A DNA stretch of 64,000 nucleotides from Elstera sp043721315 (lineage in GTDB: Bacteria; Pseudomonadota; Alphaproteobacteria; Elsterales; Elsteraceae): positions 1 to 64,000 of the forward strand of contig JAYSQZ010000042.1 of NCBI GenBank assembly GCA_043721315.1. Direction: 5' to 3'. Under the pieces are notes generated by a model. The model searched no databases. It had not been told where the DNA came from and saw only the letters and a list, made by a program, of their open reading frames with translations. How positions within the stretch are numbered: position 1 is the stretch's first letter; each line of letters begins with the position of its first letter. Below are positions 7,828 through 16,766 of this stretch, in pieces. A program made the position numbers and the translations under genes.

Positions 7828-10731
7828 TTACCCTACGGTCAGCGCGGTATTCACCAACTCGGCTTGTTCGAGAGTGTGACGCTTCATCAGGCCCGTCGCC
7901 GGAGCCGCCGCCGCAACGCGGCCAACGTAAACAGGCCGCTGCGTAGTGTGGTTCACGGAGGTCAACGCGCCTTCAATTCGGCGATCCACGAAGAACCACG
8001 CGCCTTGATTTTCCGGCTCTTCCTGGCACCAAACCACATCGGCGTTCGGATATTTTGCCAATTCATCGGCCAGCTTGCTCTTGGGGAACGGATAAATCTG
8101 CTCCAAGCGCACAATCGCCACGTCCTTTTGGCCGCGCTTGTCGCGCTCTGCCGCAAGATCGTAATAAACCTTGCCGGAGCAAATAACGACGCGCTTCACG
8201 GCCTCGTTCGCCACCAACGCGCCCTCGTTACCAAGCACGCGGTGGAAGGACGAGTCCGGCCCAAAATCGGCAAGGCTCGACTGGCACGCCTTGGCCCGCA
8301 GCAACGATTTTGGCGTCATGATAATCAACGGCTTGCGGAAGTCGCGACGAATTTGGCGGCGCAGCGCATGGAAGTAATTGGCCGGTGTGGTGAGATTACA
8401 CACCTGCATATTGTCTTCGGCGCAAAGCTGCAAGAACCGCTCGGGCCGGGCCGAGCTATGTTCCGGCCCCTGACCTTCGTAACCGTGCGGCAGCAGCATG
8501 ACGAGTCCCGACATGCGAAGCCACTTCGATTCCGCCGAGCAAATGAACTGATCAATAATCACCTGCGCGCCATTGACGAAATCGCCAAACTGGCCTTCCC
8601 AGAGCACTAAAGCGTGCGGTTCGGCCAAGCTGTAGCCATAATCGAAACCAAGGACGGAGGCTTCCGCCAGCGGGCTATCAATCACTTCGTACAGCGATTG
8701 CTTGCCGACGCCGCGAATATTATTCAGCGGCTCGTAGCGCGCTTCGGTATCTTGATCTATCAGCACCGAATGGCGTTGGCTGAACGTCCCACGCCCTGAA
8801 TCTTGCCCAGACAGGCGCACTGGTACGCTTTCGACCAGCAACGTGCCAAAAGCCAGCGCTTCTGCCGTAGCCCAATCAATACCGTCGCCGGTTTCAATCG
8901 CCTGCCGTTTGGCTTCAAGCTGCCGCACGATCTTGCGGTTCACATTATAGCCATCGGGGTAGTGCGTAAGGCCGAGGCCGACTTCCTTCAGCACGTCCAT
9001 CGCAACACCCGTCGCGCCGCGCCGGTCGTCGTTCGGGGCGGTCTTCATGCCCGTCCACTTGCCTTCCAGCCAATCGGCCTTGTTCGGCTTGTAGGATTTG
9101 GACGCCTCGAACTCCTGCTCCAGATAGTCGAAGAAGCGGTTTACGTCGGCTTCGGCTTCCGCCTTGGTCATCAATCCTTCGGCGACGAGGCGATTTTCGT
9201 AGAGTTGCCGGGTCGTCGGGTGCGTCGCGATCTTGCGGTACATCAGCGGCTGCGTGAACGCCGGCTCGTCGCCTTCATTATGGCCGTGGCGGCGATAGCA
9301 GACGATATCAATAACAACGTCGCGCTTAAACATCATGCGAAACTCAATCGCGATGCGCGAGGCATGGACCACCGCTTCAGGATCGTCGCCATTAATGTGG
9401 AAAATCGGGGCCTGAACCGCTTTCGCCAGATCGGACGGATAGGGCGTGAAGCGCGAGTAGGACGGGGCCGTCGTAAAACCAATTTGGTTGTTGACGATGA
9501 AATGGATCGTGCCGCCCGTGCGGTAGCCGCGCAATTCGGCCAGCGCTAGGGTTTCGGCAACAAGGCCCTGGCCCGCAAAGGCGGCATCGCCGTGCAGCAG
9601 CATCGCCATAACCTTGGTGCGGTCCGTGTCGCCGCGCTGCTCTTGCTTGGCGCGCACTTTACCAACCACAACCGGATCGACGGCTTCGAGGTGGGAGGGG
9701 TTCGCGGTGAGCGACAGATGGACCATTTTGCCATCGAACTCACGATCCGCCGAAGTCCCCAGATGGTACTTCACGTCGCCGGAGCCTTGCACATCGTCCG
9801 GGCTGGCAGAGTTGCCCTGGAACTCGCTGAACAAAGCCTTGAACGGTTTTGCCATCACATTCGTCAGAATGTTTATGCGGCCCCGGTGGGGCATCCCGAA
9901 CACCACCTCTTCAAGACCCAACTGGCTCCCGCGTTTCAGCACCTGCTCGATCGCGGGCACCAAAGTTTCGCCGCCCTCAAGCCCGAAGCGTTTCGTGCCC
10001 GTGTATTTTTTATCGAGGAAGCGTTCTAGCCCTTCGGTGGCAATCAGGCGCTCGTAAATGGCGCGCTTGCCGCGCGGGGTAAAGTCCGTCGTATTTTCGG
10101 CGATACCTTCGATGCGCTGCTGAATCCACAGCCGCTGCTCCGGGTCTTGAATATGCATATATTCAACACCGATGGTGCGGCTATAAACCGCGCGGCAGCG
10201 CGCGACAATATCGCGCAAGGTTGCGACATCGAACCCCAACTGACCACCGACATAGATTTCCCGGTCGAGATCGGCACTGGTGAAGCCGTGATGCTCGATC
10301 GTGAGATCATCCACAGGTGCCGACTGCTCCAGACCCAAGGGGTCGAGCGTTGCTTCCAAATGGCCGCGAATCCGGTACGTGCGAATGAGGATCATCGCCT
10401 GAATGCTATCGCGCGTCGCCGCCCGTAACGTGGCGTTATCGAGCGTTAGCACGGCATCGTTGGCAACGGCAGCCGCTTTGGCCGGGGGCTTGCTGCCCTT
10501 GGCTGGTGCAGCAGGATCGTCCGCCCCGACGATGCGGGTGCGGGCTTTGGCCCAACTTGCGCCCTTCAACTCCCCGAGAACGCCGCGTGCATCCTCATCC
10601 AGCCCAGCGAAAAACGCCGCCCAGCTTGGATCGACCGAGGCGGGGTCGATCAAATAATGCGCGAAAATTTCGGCGATATAGGTGGCATTGCCACCTGAGA
10701 GGAAGGAGTTCTGAGCGAGGGCGTGTGCCAT
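7828..10731 (-). CDS. sucA: 2-oxoglutarate dehydrogenase E1 component
   Basis: 967 residues, normal for the thiamine-diphosphate-dependent E1 that decarboxylates 2-oxoglutarate. Features include the E1 N-terminal segment NSFLSGGNATYIAEIFAHYL, GMPHRGRIN, the ThDP region INGDDPEAV, and a transketolase-like C-terminal half with HGYEGQGPEHSSAR. The ATG at 10731 is preceded by no visible purine-rich ribosome site; a perfect 9-bp stem-loop sits directly upstream instead. It follows sucD by 45 bases and precedes sucB in a mdh-sucC-sucD-sucA-sucB array on the minus strand. Confidence 0.95.
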   Translation of the reverse strand: MAHALAQNSFLSGGNATYIAEIFAHYLIDPASVDPSWAAFFAGLDEDARGVLGELKGASWAKARTRIVGADDPAAPAKGSKPPAKAAAVANDAVLTLDNATLRAATRDSIQAMILIRTYRIRGHLEATLDPLGLEQSAPVDDLTIEHHGFTSADLDREIYVGGQLGFDVATLRDIVARCRAVYSRTIGVEYMHIQDPEQRLWIQQRIEGIAENTTDFTPRGKRAIYERLIATEGLERFLDKKYTGTKRFGLEGGETLVPAIEQVLKRGSQLGLEEVVFGMPHRGRINILTNVMAKPFKALFSEFQGNSASPDDVQGSGDVKYHLGTSADREFDGKMVHLSLTANPSHLEAVDPVVVGKVRAKQEQRGDTDRTKVMAMLLHGDAAFAGQGLVAETLALAELRGYRTGGTIHFIVNNQIGFTTAPSYSRFTPYPSDLAKAVQAPIFHINGDDPEAVVHASRIAIEFRMMFKRDVVIDIVCYRRHGHNEGDEPAFTQPLMYRKIATHPTTRQLYENRLVAEGLMTKAEAEADVNRFFDYLEQEFEASKSYKPNKADWLEGKWTGMKTAPNDDRRGATGVAMDVLKEVGLGLTHYPDGYNVNRKIVRQLEAKRQAIETGDGIDWATAEALAFGTLLVESVPVRLSGQDSGRGTFSQRHSVLIDQDTEARYEPLNNIRGVGKQSLYEVIDSPLAEASVLGFDYGYSLAEPHALVLWEGQFGDFVNGAQVIIDQFICSAESKWLRMSGLVMLLPHGYEGQGPEHSSARPERFLQLCAEDNMQVCNLTTPANYFHALRRQIRRDFRKPLIIMTPKSLLRAKACQSSLADFGPDSSFHRVLGNEGALVANEAVKRVVICSGKVYYDLAAERDKRGQKDVAIVRLEQIYPFPKSKLADELAKYPNADVVWCQEEPENQGAWFFVDRRIEGALTSVNHTTQRPVYVGRVAAAAPATGLMKRHTLEQAELVNTALTVG

Positions 10732-10739
10732 AAACAACC

Positions 10740-10759
10740 GGCGGGGCAGATGCCCCGCC
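10740..10759 (-). promoter_or_regulatory. Intercistronic stem-loop between sucD and sucA
   Basis: GGCGGGGCA and TGCCCCGCC form a perfect 9-bp stem with a two-base centre, so a real hairpin would open a few pairs. It lies 8 bases before the sucA start and has only a weak T-rich stretch after it (GGTTGTTT). It could be an attenuator, a processing or stability element, or a block on sucA initiation. Confidence 0.55.
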
Positions 10760-10776
10760 GCCTTCGGGTTAGAGGT

Positions 10777-11655
10777 TTATCGGGCGTTCATCAGCGACAG
10801 CATCGTGCTGCCGAGATCAGCCGGGGATTCGGCAACGGCAATACCCGCCGCCTTCATCGCATCGACCTTAAAGTCCGCCGTATCATTGCCACCGGAAATC
10901 ACCGCACCGGCATGGCCCATACGGCGGCCCGGCGGTGCCGTGCGACCCGCGATGAAGCCAACGACCGGCTTTTTCGTACCACAGGCTTGCAAAAACTCGA
11001 CGCCGCGCACTTCCGCATCGCCGCCGATTTCGCCGATCATGATGATCCCTTCGGTCTCAGGGTCTTTCACGAACAACTCCAGCGTATCGACGAAGTTGGT
11101 GCCATTAACAGGATCACCGCCGATGCCGACGCAGGTAGTTTGCCCCAAGCCCGTCGCCGTGGTTTGGGCCACGGCTTCATACGTCAGCGTGCCGGAGCGC
11201 GAGACAATACCAATCTTGCCGCGCTTGTGAATGTGACCGGGCATAATGCCGATCTTGCATTCACCCGGCGTGATAATGCCGGGGCAGTTCGGGCCGATCA
11301 GGCGGGTTTTGGAGCCGAGCAGGGCACGCTTCACGCGGATCATATCCAGCACCGGAATGCCTTCAGTGATGCAAACGGCCAGCTCGATTTCCGCATCAAT
11401 CGCTTCCAGAATCGCGTCGGCAGCGAAGGGCGGCGGCACATAAATCACGGTCGCCGTCGCGCCGGTTTTCGCCACAGCATCGGCCACTGTATCGAACACT
11501 GGCAGGTCAAGATGCTTCGTTCCGCCCTTACCGGGGGTCACGCCGCCAACCATGAGGGTGCCGTAGGCAATGGCCTGTTCCGAGTGGAACGTTCCTTGTG
11601 CGCCAGTAAAACCCTGGCAGATGACCTTCGTATGCTTATTAACCAGAACAGCCAT
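10777..11655 (-). CDS. sucD: Succinyl-CoA synthetase alpha subunit
   Basis: 292 residues, normal for SucD. The CoA-binding Rossmann domain (VICQGFTGAQGTFHSEQAI, conserved PGKGG) is followed by the ligase domain with the phospho-histidine loop GHAGAVISGG. With SucC it makes ATP or GTP from succinyl-CoA. The start follows the sucC stop by 2 bases, so the two subunits are coupled at equal dose. Confidence 0.96.
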   Translation of the reverse strand: MAVLVNKHTKVICQGFTGAQGTFHSEQAIAYGTLMVGGVTPGKGGTKHLDLPVFDTVADAVAKTGATATVIYVPPPFAADAILEAIDAEIELAVCITEGIPVLDMIRVKRALLGSKTRLIGPNCPGIITPGECKIGIMPGHIHKRGKIGIVSRSGTLTYEAVAQTTATGLGQTTCVGIGGDPVNGTNFVDTLELFVKDPETEGIIMIGEIGGDAEVRGVEFLQACGTKKPVVGFIAGRTAPPGRRMGHAGAVISGGNDTADFKVDAMKAAGIAVAESPADLGSTMLSLMNAR

Positions 11656-11657
11656 GA

Positions 11658-12854
11658 TTACGCGGCCTCCTTCACAGCCTTAACCACCTTAGCGGCGGCA
11701 TCGGCAAGATTATCGGCAGAGAGAATCGGCAGGCCGGATTCGGCGAGGATTTTCTTGCCCAACGCGACATTGGTGCCTTCGAGGCGTACCACCAGGGGCA
11801 CGTTCAGGCTAATTTCGCGGGCAGCAGCCACCACGCCTTCGGCGATCACGTCGCAGCGCATGATACCGCCGAAGATATTCACCAGAATACCTTCGACGTT
11901 TTTATCGCCGAGGATGATCTTAAAGGCTTGGGTCACGCGCTCTTTCGTGGCACCGCCGCCGACATCGAGAAAGTTGGCCGGCTCGCCGCCGTACAGCTTA
12001 ATAATGTCCATCGTTGCCATCGCCAAACCCGCGCCGTTCACCATGCAGCCGATATTGCCATCGAGCTTAACGTAGGAAAGCTGGTGTTTGGCGGCTTCGG
12101 TTTCGGCGGGGTCTTCTTCGTCTTCATCGCGCAAGGCTTCGACATCTTGATGCCGGAACAATGCGTTATCGTCGAAGTTCATCTTGGCATCGAGGGCGAT
12201 GATATCGCCCGCGCCGGTGACGACCAGCGGGTTGATTTCAACGGTCGAGGCATCGAGATCGGTAAATGCCTTATACATCGCCGCTAGGAACTTCACGCAC
12301 GCCGCAACCTGCTTGCCTTCAAGCCCAAGGGCGAAAGCGACACGGCGACCGTGGAAGCCTTGCAGACCCGTGACCGGATCTATAGCGAGCTTCAGGATTT
12401 TTTCCGGGTGATCGTGAGCAACCTCTTCGATTTCCATGCCGCCTTCGGTGGAGGCCATCACGGTAATCCGGCTGGTCGCGCGATCCACGAGCATCCCAAG
12501 ATAAAGCTCGCGCTTAATATCCGCGCCTTCTTCGATATAGAGGCGTTTGACCTCGCGGCCCTGCGCGCCGGTCTGCTGAGTGATGAGCACTTGGCCCAGC
12601 ATGGCAGCCGCGTTTTCGCGCACGTCATCGACGGATTTGACGACGCGAACGCCGCCCTTGCCGTTCGGATCGTTCTGGAAACGGCCTGCGCCGCGACCGC
12701 CTGCGTGGATCTGCGATTTCACCACATAAACCGGGCCGCCAAGGTCTGTTGCGACTTTCGCCGCTTCATCGGGGGTGTAAGCAACCCCACCGCGCGGCAC
12801 CGCGACACCGAATTTCGCCAAGAGTTGCTTGGCTTGGTACTCGTGAATATTCAT
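11658..12854 (-). CDS. sucC: Succinyl-CoA synthetase beta subunit
   Basis: 398 residues with an ATP-grasp N-terminal half (MNIHEYQAKQLLAKFGV, KSQIHAGGRG) and a CoA-ligase C-terminal half (NIFGGIMRCDVIAEG). Start 12854 matches the family N-terminus and has a GGGAGGA ribosome site; an upstream in-frame start would add 33 atypical residues. First gene of the sucCDAB run; mdh is 238 bases upstream on the same strand, and a large stem-loop lies in that gap. Confidence 0.96.
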   Translation of the reverse strand: MNIHEYQAKQLLAKFGVAVPRGGVAYTPDEAAKVATDLGGPVYVVKSQIHAGGRGAGRFQNDPNGKGGVRVVKSVDDVRENAAAMLGQVLITQQTGAQGREVKRLYIEEGADIKRELYLGMLVDRATSRITVMASTEGGMEIEEVAHDHPEKILKLAIDPVTGLQGFHGRRVAFALGLEGKQVAACVKFLAAMYKAFTDLDASTVEINPLVVTGAGDIIALDAKMNFDDNALFRHQDVEALRDEDEEDPAETEAAKHQLSYVKLDGNIGCMVNGAGLAMATMDIIKLYGGEPANFLDVGGGATKERVTQAFKIILGDKNVEGILVNIFGGIMRCDVIAEGVVAAAREISLNVPLVVRLEGTNVALGKKILAESGLPILSADNLADAAAKVVKAVKEAA

Positions 12855-12928
12855 CGGTCCTCCCGTACACTGCCGCCTCACCCTTTGAGCACGCCAGCGG
12901 GTCCTAATGCCCAGGTTTCGGGCGGGAG

Positions 12929-12965
12929 CCATAGGCCGGAGTGTGGGCAACACCCTGGCCTATGG
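12929..12965 (-). promoter_or_regulatory. Stem-loop in the sucC leader / mdh-sucC intergenic gap
   Basis: Outer stem CCATAGGCC / GGCCTATGG is perfect over 9 bp and encloses an inner GTGT/ACAC helix. There is no T-run, so it is not a standard terminator. It would lie in the sucC leader if transcription reads in from mdh. Role unknown. Confidence 0.5.
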
Positions 12966-13092
12966 ACACGAAATTACAAAGTTCAGCGCAAACTGCGGTC
13001 GGCGCGCACCATACCACTGCCGCCGAGGCAATGAAATGCAGCTTTGTCAGGGCTGACGTGTGGCACAGCACCAATCCGTAGCAATATTACGC

Positions 13093-14058
13093 TTATGACG
13101 CGACTTTCGCGTCAAGTTCCTTACAAATCTTCACAAGACTACGCACCGCGTCGCAGCTTTTCTCGAAGCCGGCCTTTTCGGTTTCATCCAGCGTAATCTC
13201 GACGATGCGCTCGACCCCGCCCGCACCCAAAACAACGGGCACGCCGACGTAGAGATCGTTGACGCCATACTGACCCGTAAGGTAAGCGGCAACCGGCAGA
13301 ACGCGCTTCTTATCTTTAAGGAAGGCTTCCGCCATCTGGATCGCGGCGGAGGCCGGAGCGTAGAAGGCCGAGCCGGTTTTCAGCAGATTAACGATTTCCG
13401 CCCCGCCATCGCGGGTGCGTTGAACGATTTGGTCCAGCTTTTCCTGCGTGGTCCAGCCCATCTTAATCAGGTCCGGCAGCGGAATGCCGGCCACGGTGGA
13501 GTACCGCACCGAGGGCACCATAGTATCGCCATGACCGCCAAGCACAAAAGCCGTCACGTCTTCGACCGACACATTGAACTCTTCGGCCAAGAAGAAGCGG
13601 AAGCGCGCGCTATCCAGCACGCCTGCCATGCCGACGACCATATGGGGCGGCAGGCCGGACTTCTGCTGAAGCACCCACACCATTGCATCGAGCGGGTTGG
13701 TGATGCAGATAACGAACGCACCCGGCGCGTAGGTTTTAATGCCTTCGCCGACTTTGGCCATCACGCCTGCGTTAATCGCAATCAGATCATCGCGGCTCAT
13801 GCCCGGCTTGCGGGCGACGCCAGCGGTGACGATAATCACGTCCGACCCGGCAATCGCGGCATAATCGGACGCGCCCGATAGGATAGCATCGAAGCCTTCT
13901 ACCGGGGCGGCTTCGGCGATATCAAGGGCCTTGCCCTGCGGCACACCGTCCACAACGTCGAACAGGGTGATATCCCCCAGTTCTTTCAGACCAGCCAGCA
14001 GAGCCAGAGTGCCGCCAATATTGCCGGCACCAACCAGCGCGATCTTCTTCCGTGCCAT
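13093..14058 (-). CDS. mdh: Malate dehydrogenase, LDH-like type
   Basis: 321 residues. N-terminal NAD-binding GAGNIGGTLA; substrate-binding arginines in VARKPGMSRDDL; catalytic His in LGGHGDTMVP. Oxidises malate to oxaloacetate in the cytoplasm. This is the lactate-dehydrogenase-like class usual in alphaproteobacteria. First gene of the mdh-sucCDAB block and divergent from maeB across a 420-base gap. Confidence 0.96.
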   Translation of the reverse strand: MARKKIALVGAGNIGGTLALLAGLKELGDITLFDVVDGVPQGKALDIAEAAPVEGFDAILSGASDYAAIAGSDVIIVTAGVARKPGMSRDDLIAINAGVMAKVGEGIKTYAPGAFVICITNPLDAMVWVLQQKSGLPPHMVVGMAGVLDSARFRFFLAEEFNVSVEDVTAFVLGGHGDTMVPSVRYSTVAGIPLPDLIKMGWTTQEKLDQIVQRTRDGGAEIVNLLKTGSAFYAPASAAIQMAEAFLKDKKRVLPVAAYLTGQYGVNDLYVGVPVVLGAGGVERIVEITLDETEKAGFEKSCDAVRSLVKICKELDAKVAS

Positions 14059-14478
14059 AGGGCTATCCTCGTTCGCTCAGAAACAACAGGGCTTCGGCGC
14101 AGCCCGGCCCCTAGCCCCTTTTAGACGAGGAATGTTGCAATCGTCGTGATCGAAACACTCGCCTGCCCCCGTGCGGCATGAAACGCGGTCGCGCCATTGT
14201 TCCGCTTGCTACAGCGATTCGCGGTCAAGGGCAAGCATGGCAACGGGGAGGACAGCGGCTTATCGCCCAAAAATACCGCTATGCGCCCGTTGCACGGCAG
14301 GACATGCGGCGAGGTGCCGCAGCAAGCATCGTCTGTTCTTGCTAAATTGTGCTAACGTAAAAATCCAACCCAACCGAATCCCTCTGAATTTGCGGGAAAT
14401 TTTCGGTACGAATGCAACGATTTGAAAAGGGGTCGCAGCCGTAACGCGGCCCTTCAAAACCGGGAAGAAACGCGCGAT
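14059..14478. other. 420-base divergent intergenic region between mdh and maeB
   Basis: No coding frame is convincing on either strand. It must hold the mdh and maeB promoters, but no clear -35/-10 pair stands out. A small stem-loop, TGCGGC-GAGGT-GCCGCA at 14305-14321, is the only obvious structure. The half next to maeB is AT-richer than its surroundings. Confidence 0.5.
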
Positions 14479-16746
14479 ATGACCACGCCGCAGCAAAAAA
14501 AAGTCACTGACGCCGAAGCCTTGTCCATGCACGCCAGCGGACGGCCCGGCAAAATCGAGATTACTCCTACGAAGCCGCTGGTTACGCAACGCGACCTGAG
14601 CCTGGCGTATTCCCCCGGTGTGGCCGCGCCTTGCCTTGAAATTTTCAAGTCGCCGGAAGCCGCTTACGATTACACGGCCAAGGGTAATCTTGTTGCGGTG
14701 ATCTCCAACGGTACAGCCGTACTGGGCCTGGGCGATCTTGGTGCGCTGGCCTCCAAGCCGGTGATGGAAGGCAAGGCGGTGCTGTTCAAGCGCTTCGCCG
14801 ATATTGACGGTATAGATATTGAAGTTGATACCCGTGATGTGGATGAGTTCGTTAACGCCGTTCGCTATCTCGGCCCAACTTTCGGCGGCATTAACCTTGA
14901 GGATATTAAAGCACCGGAATGCTTTATCATCGAACAGCGCCTGCGCGAGTTGATGGATATTCCGGTGTTTCACGACGATCAGCACGGCACGGCTATCGTC
15001 GCCGCCGCAGGCTTAATCAACGCACTCGATATTACCGGGCGCGCGTTGAAAGATATAAAAATGGTGGTGAACGGGGCCGGGGCGGCTGCCATCGCCTGCG
15101 TGGAGTTGGTGAAACTGCTGGGCGTGCCGCACGGGAATGTCATTCTCTGCGATACCAAGGGCGCGATCTATCAGGGCCGCACCGAAGGCATGAATCAGTG
15201 GAAATCGGCCCACGCGGTCCCCACCGAGGCGCGAACGTTAGAAGACGCCATGAAAGGGGCCGATGTGTTCTTCGGCCTGTCGGCCAAGGGCGCGGTTACG
15301 GCGGCAATGGTCGCCAGCATGGCCGCCAAGCCGATCATTTTCGCGATGGCCAACCCGGACCCGGAAATCACCCCGGAAGAGGTGAAGGACGTGCGCTCCG
15401 ACGCTATCGTCGCAACAGGCCGGTCGGACTATCCGAACCAAGTGAATAACGTCCTTGGGTTTCCCTATATCTTTCGGGGCGCGCTCGACGTGCGGGCAAC
15501 CGCGATTAACGACGCGATGAAAGTGGCCGCCGCTCACGCCATTGCCGATCTTGCCCGCCAGCCAGTGCCGGAAGAGCTTGCCGCCGTCTATGCCGGGCGC
15601 AAGCTGCGCTATGGGCCGGAATACATCATTCCCGTGCCCTTCGATCCGCGTTTGATTACGACGGTGCCCACAGCAGTGGCCAGGGCCGCGATGGAAAGCG
15701 GTGTCGCCCGCAAACCGATTACCGATGAAAAAGCCTATGGCCGGGCGCTCGCCAGCCGTCTCGACCCAACTGCCGCCAGCTTGCAAGGCATTCTGGACCG
15801 GGTGCGCGCCAACCCGCGCCGCGTGGTGTTCGCCGAAGGGGAAGAGGAGCGCGTGATCCGTGCCGCCCTCGGGTTCCGGGCGGCGGGCTATGGTCAGCCC
15901 GTCCTGGTTGGGCGCGAGCCGCGCATTCAAGAAACCATTCGGGCGGCGGGCCTAGTGGGGGCAGAAGATCTTGAAATCGTCAATGCCTCCATCACGCGCC
16001 ATAACAAGAAGTACACGGACTATCTCTATCATCGGCTGCAACGACAGGGTTTCCTGTACCGGGATTGTCAGCGCATGGTGAACCAAGATCGTAACGTGTT
16101 TGGGGCCTGTATGGTCGCGTTGGGGGATGCCGACGCGATGGTGACGGGTGTTACCCGCTCGTTTGCCACCACGCTGGAAGAAGTGCGCCGGGCGGTGGAT
16201 GTTCACGGCGAAGAACGGCTGTTCGGCCTTACTCTGCTGCTGTTGCGGAACCACACACTGTTCATTGCCGACACGCACGTAACGCCGGTGCCCACGGCGG
16301 AAGAACTGGCCGATATTGCCATTCAAACCGCTGCCAAAGCCCGCAGTATGGGGCATGAGCCGCGCGTGGCGCTGCTGTCCTACTCCAACTTCGGCAATCC
16401 GATGACCCATAATGGCGACCGGATTCGCGAAGCGGTGAAGCTGCTCGATCAGCGCAAAACCTACTTTGAGTATGATGGCGAAATGTCGCCCGATGTGGCG
16501 TTGGATGCCGAGTTGATGAAGCTCTATCCGTTCTGCCGCCTGTCCGGTCCGGCCAATGTGCTGGTGATGCCGTCGCTGGCGGCAGCCAATATCTCGGCCA
16601 AGCTGATCCGCCAGTTGGGCGGTGGTACTGTTGTGGGGCCGATATTGATGGGGCTGGATAAACCCATCCAGATCGTCCCGATGGGGGCGACCGCAGGCGA
16701 TATCATTACGATGGCCGCTCTCGCAGCCGCTACGGCAGCCGCCTAA
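14479..16746 (+). CDS. maeB: NADP-dependent malic enzyme with phosphotransacetylase-like C-domain (MaeB type)
   Basis: 755 residues in two parts. The malic-enzyme half (about 1-430) has LAYSPGVAAPC, HDDQHGTAIV and the dinucleotide fold VVNGAGAAAIACVELV. The C-terminal half (about 440-755) resembles phosphate acetyltransferase (RVVFAEGEEERVIRAA and MGATAGDIITMAALAA). In this class the second domain is regulatory, sensing acetyl-CoA, and has no transacetylase activity. Converts malate to pyruvate with NADPH. ATG 14479 starts the family N-terminus; GGGAAGAAAC precedes it. phoR follows after 20 bases on the same strand. Confidence 0.94.
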   Translation: MTTPQQKKVTDAEALSMHASGRPGKIEITPTKPLVTQRDLSLAYSPGVAAPCLEIFKSPEAAYDYTAKGNLVAVISNGTAVLGLGDLGALASKPVMEGKAVLFKRFADIDGIDIEVDTRDVDEFVNAVRYLGPTFGGINLEDIKAPECFIIEQRLRELMDIPVFHDDQHGTAIVAAAGLINALDITGRALKDIKMVVNGAGAAAIACVELVKLLGVPHGNVILCDTKGAIYQGRTEGMNQWKSAHAVPTEARTLEDAMKGADVFFGLSAKGAVTAAMVASMAAKPIIFAMANPDPEITPEEVKDVRSDAIVATGRSDYPNQVNNVLGFPYIFRGALDVRATAINDAMKVAAAHAIADLARQPVPEELAAVYAGRKLRYGPEYIIPVPFDPRLITTVPTAVARAAMESGVARKPITDEKAYGRALASRLDPTAASLQGILDRVRANPRRVVFAEGEEERVIRAALGFRAAGYGQPVLVGREPRIQETIRAAGLVGAEDLEIVNASITRHNKKYTDYLYHRLQRQGFLYRDCQRMVNQDRNVFGACMVALGDADAMVTGVTRSFATTLEEVRRAVDVHGEERLFGLTLLLLRNHTLFIADTHVTPVPTAEELADIAIQTAAKARSMGHEPRVALLSYSNFGNPMTHNGDRIREAVKLLDQRKTYFEYDGEMSPDVALDAELMKLYPFCRLSGPANVLVMPSLAAANISAKLIRQLGGGTVVGPILMGLDKPIQIVPMGATAGDIITMAALAAATAAA

Positions 16747-16766
16747 ATGAACCGCCGGGGGCACGT

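Noticed and set aside
7675..8610. Long plus-strand open frame (over 300 codons) opposite sucA/sucB
   Set aside because: It lies antisense to well-supported sucA and sucB coding sequence, has no family resemblance, and reflects the high GC of the opposite strand.
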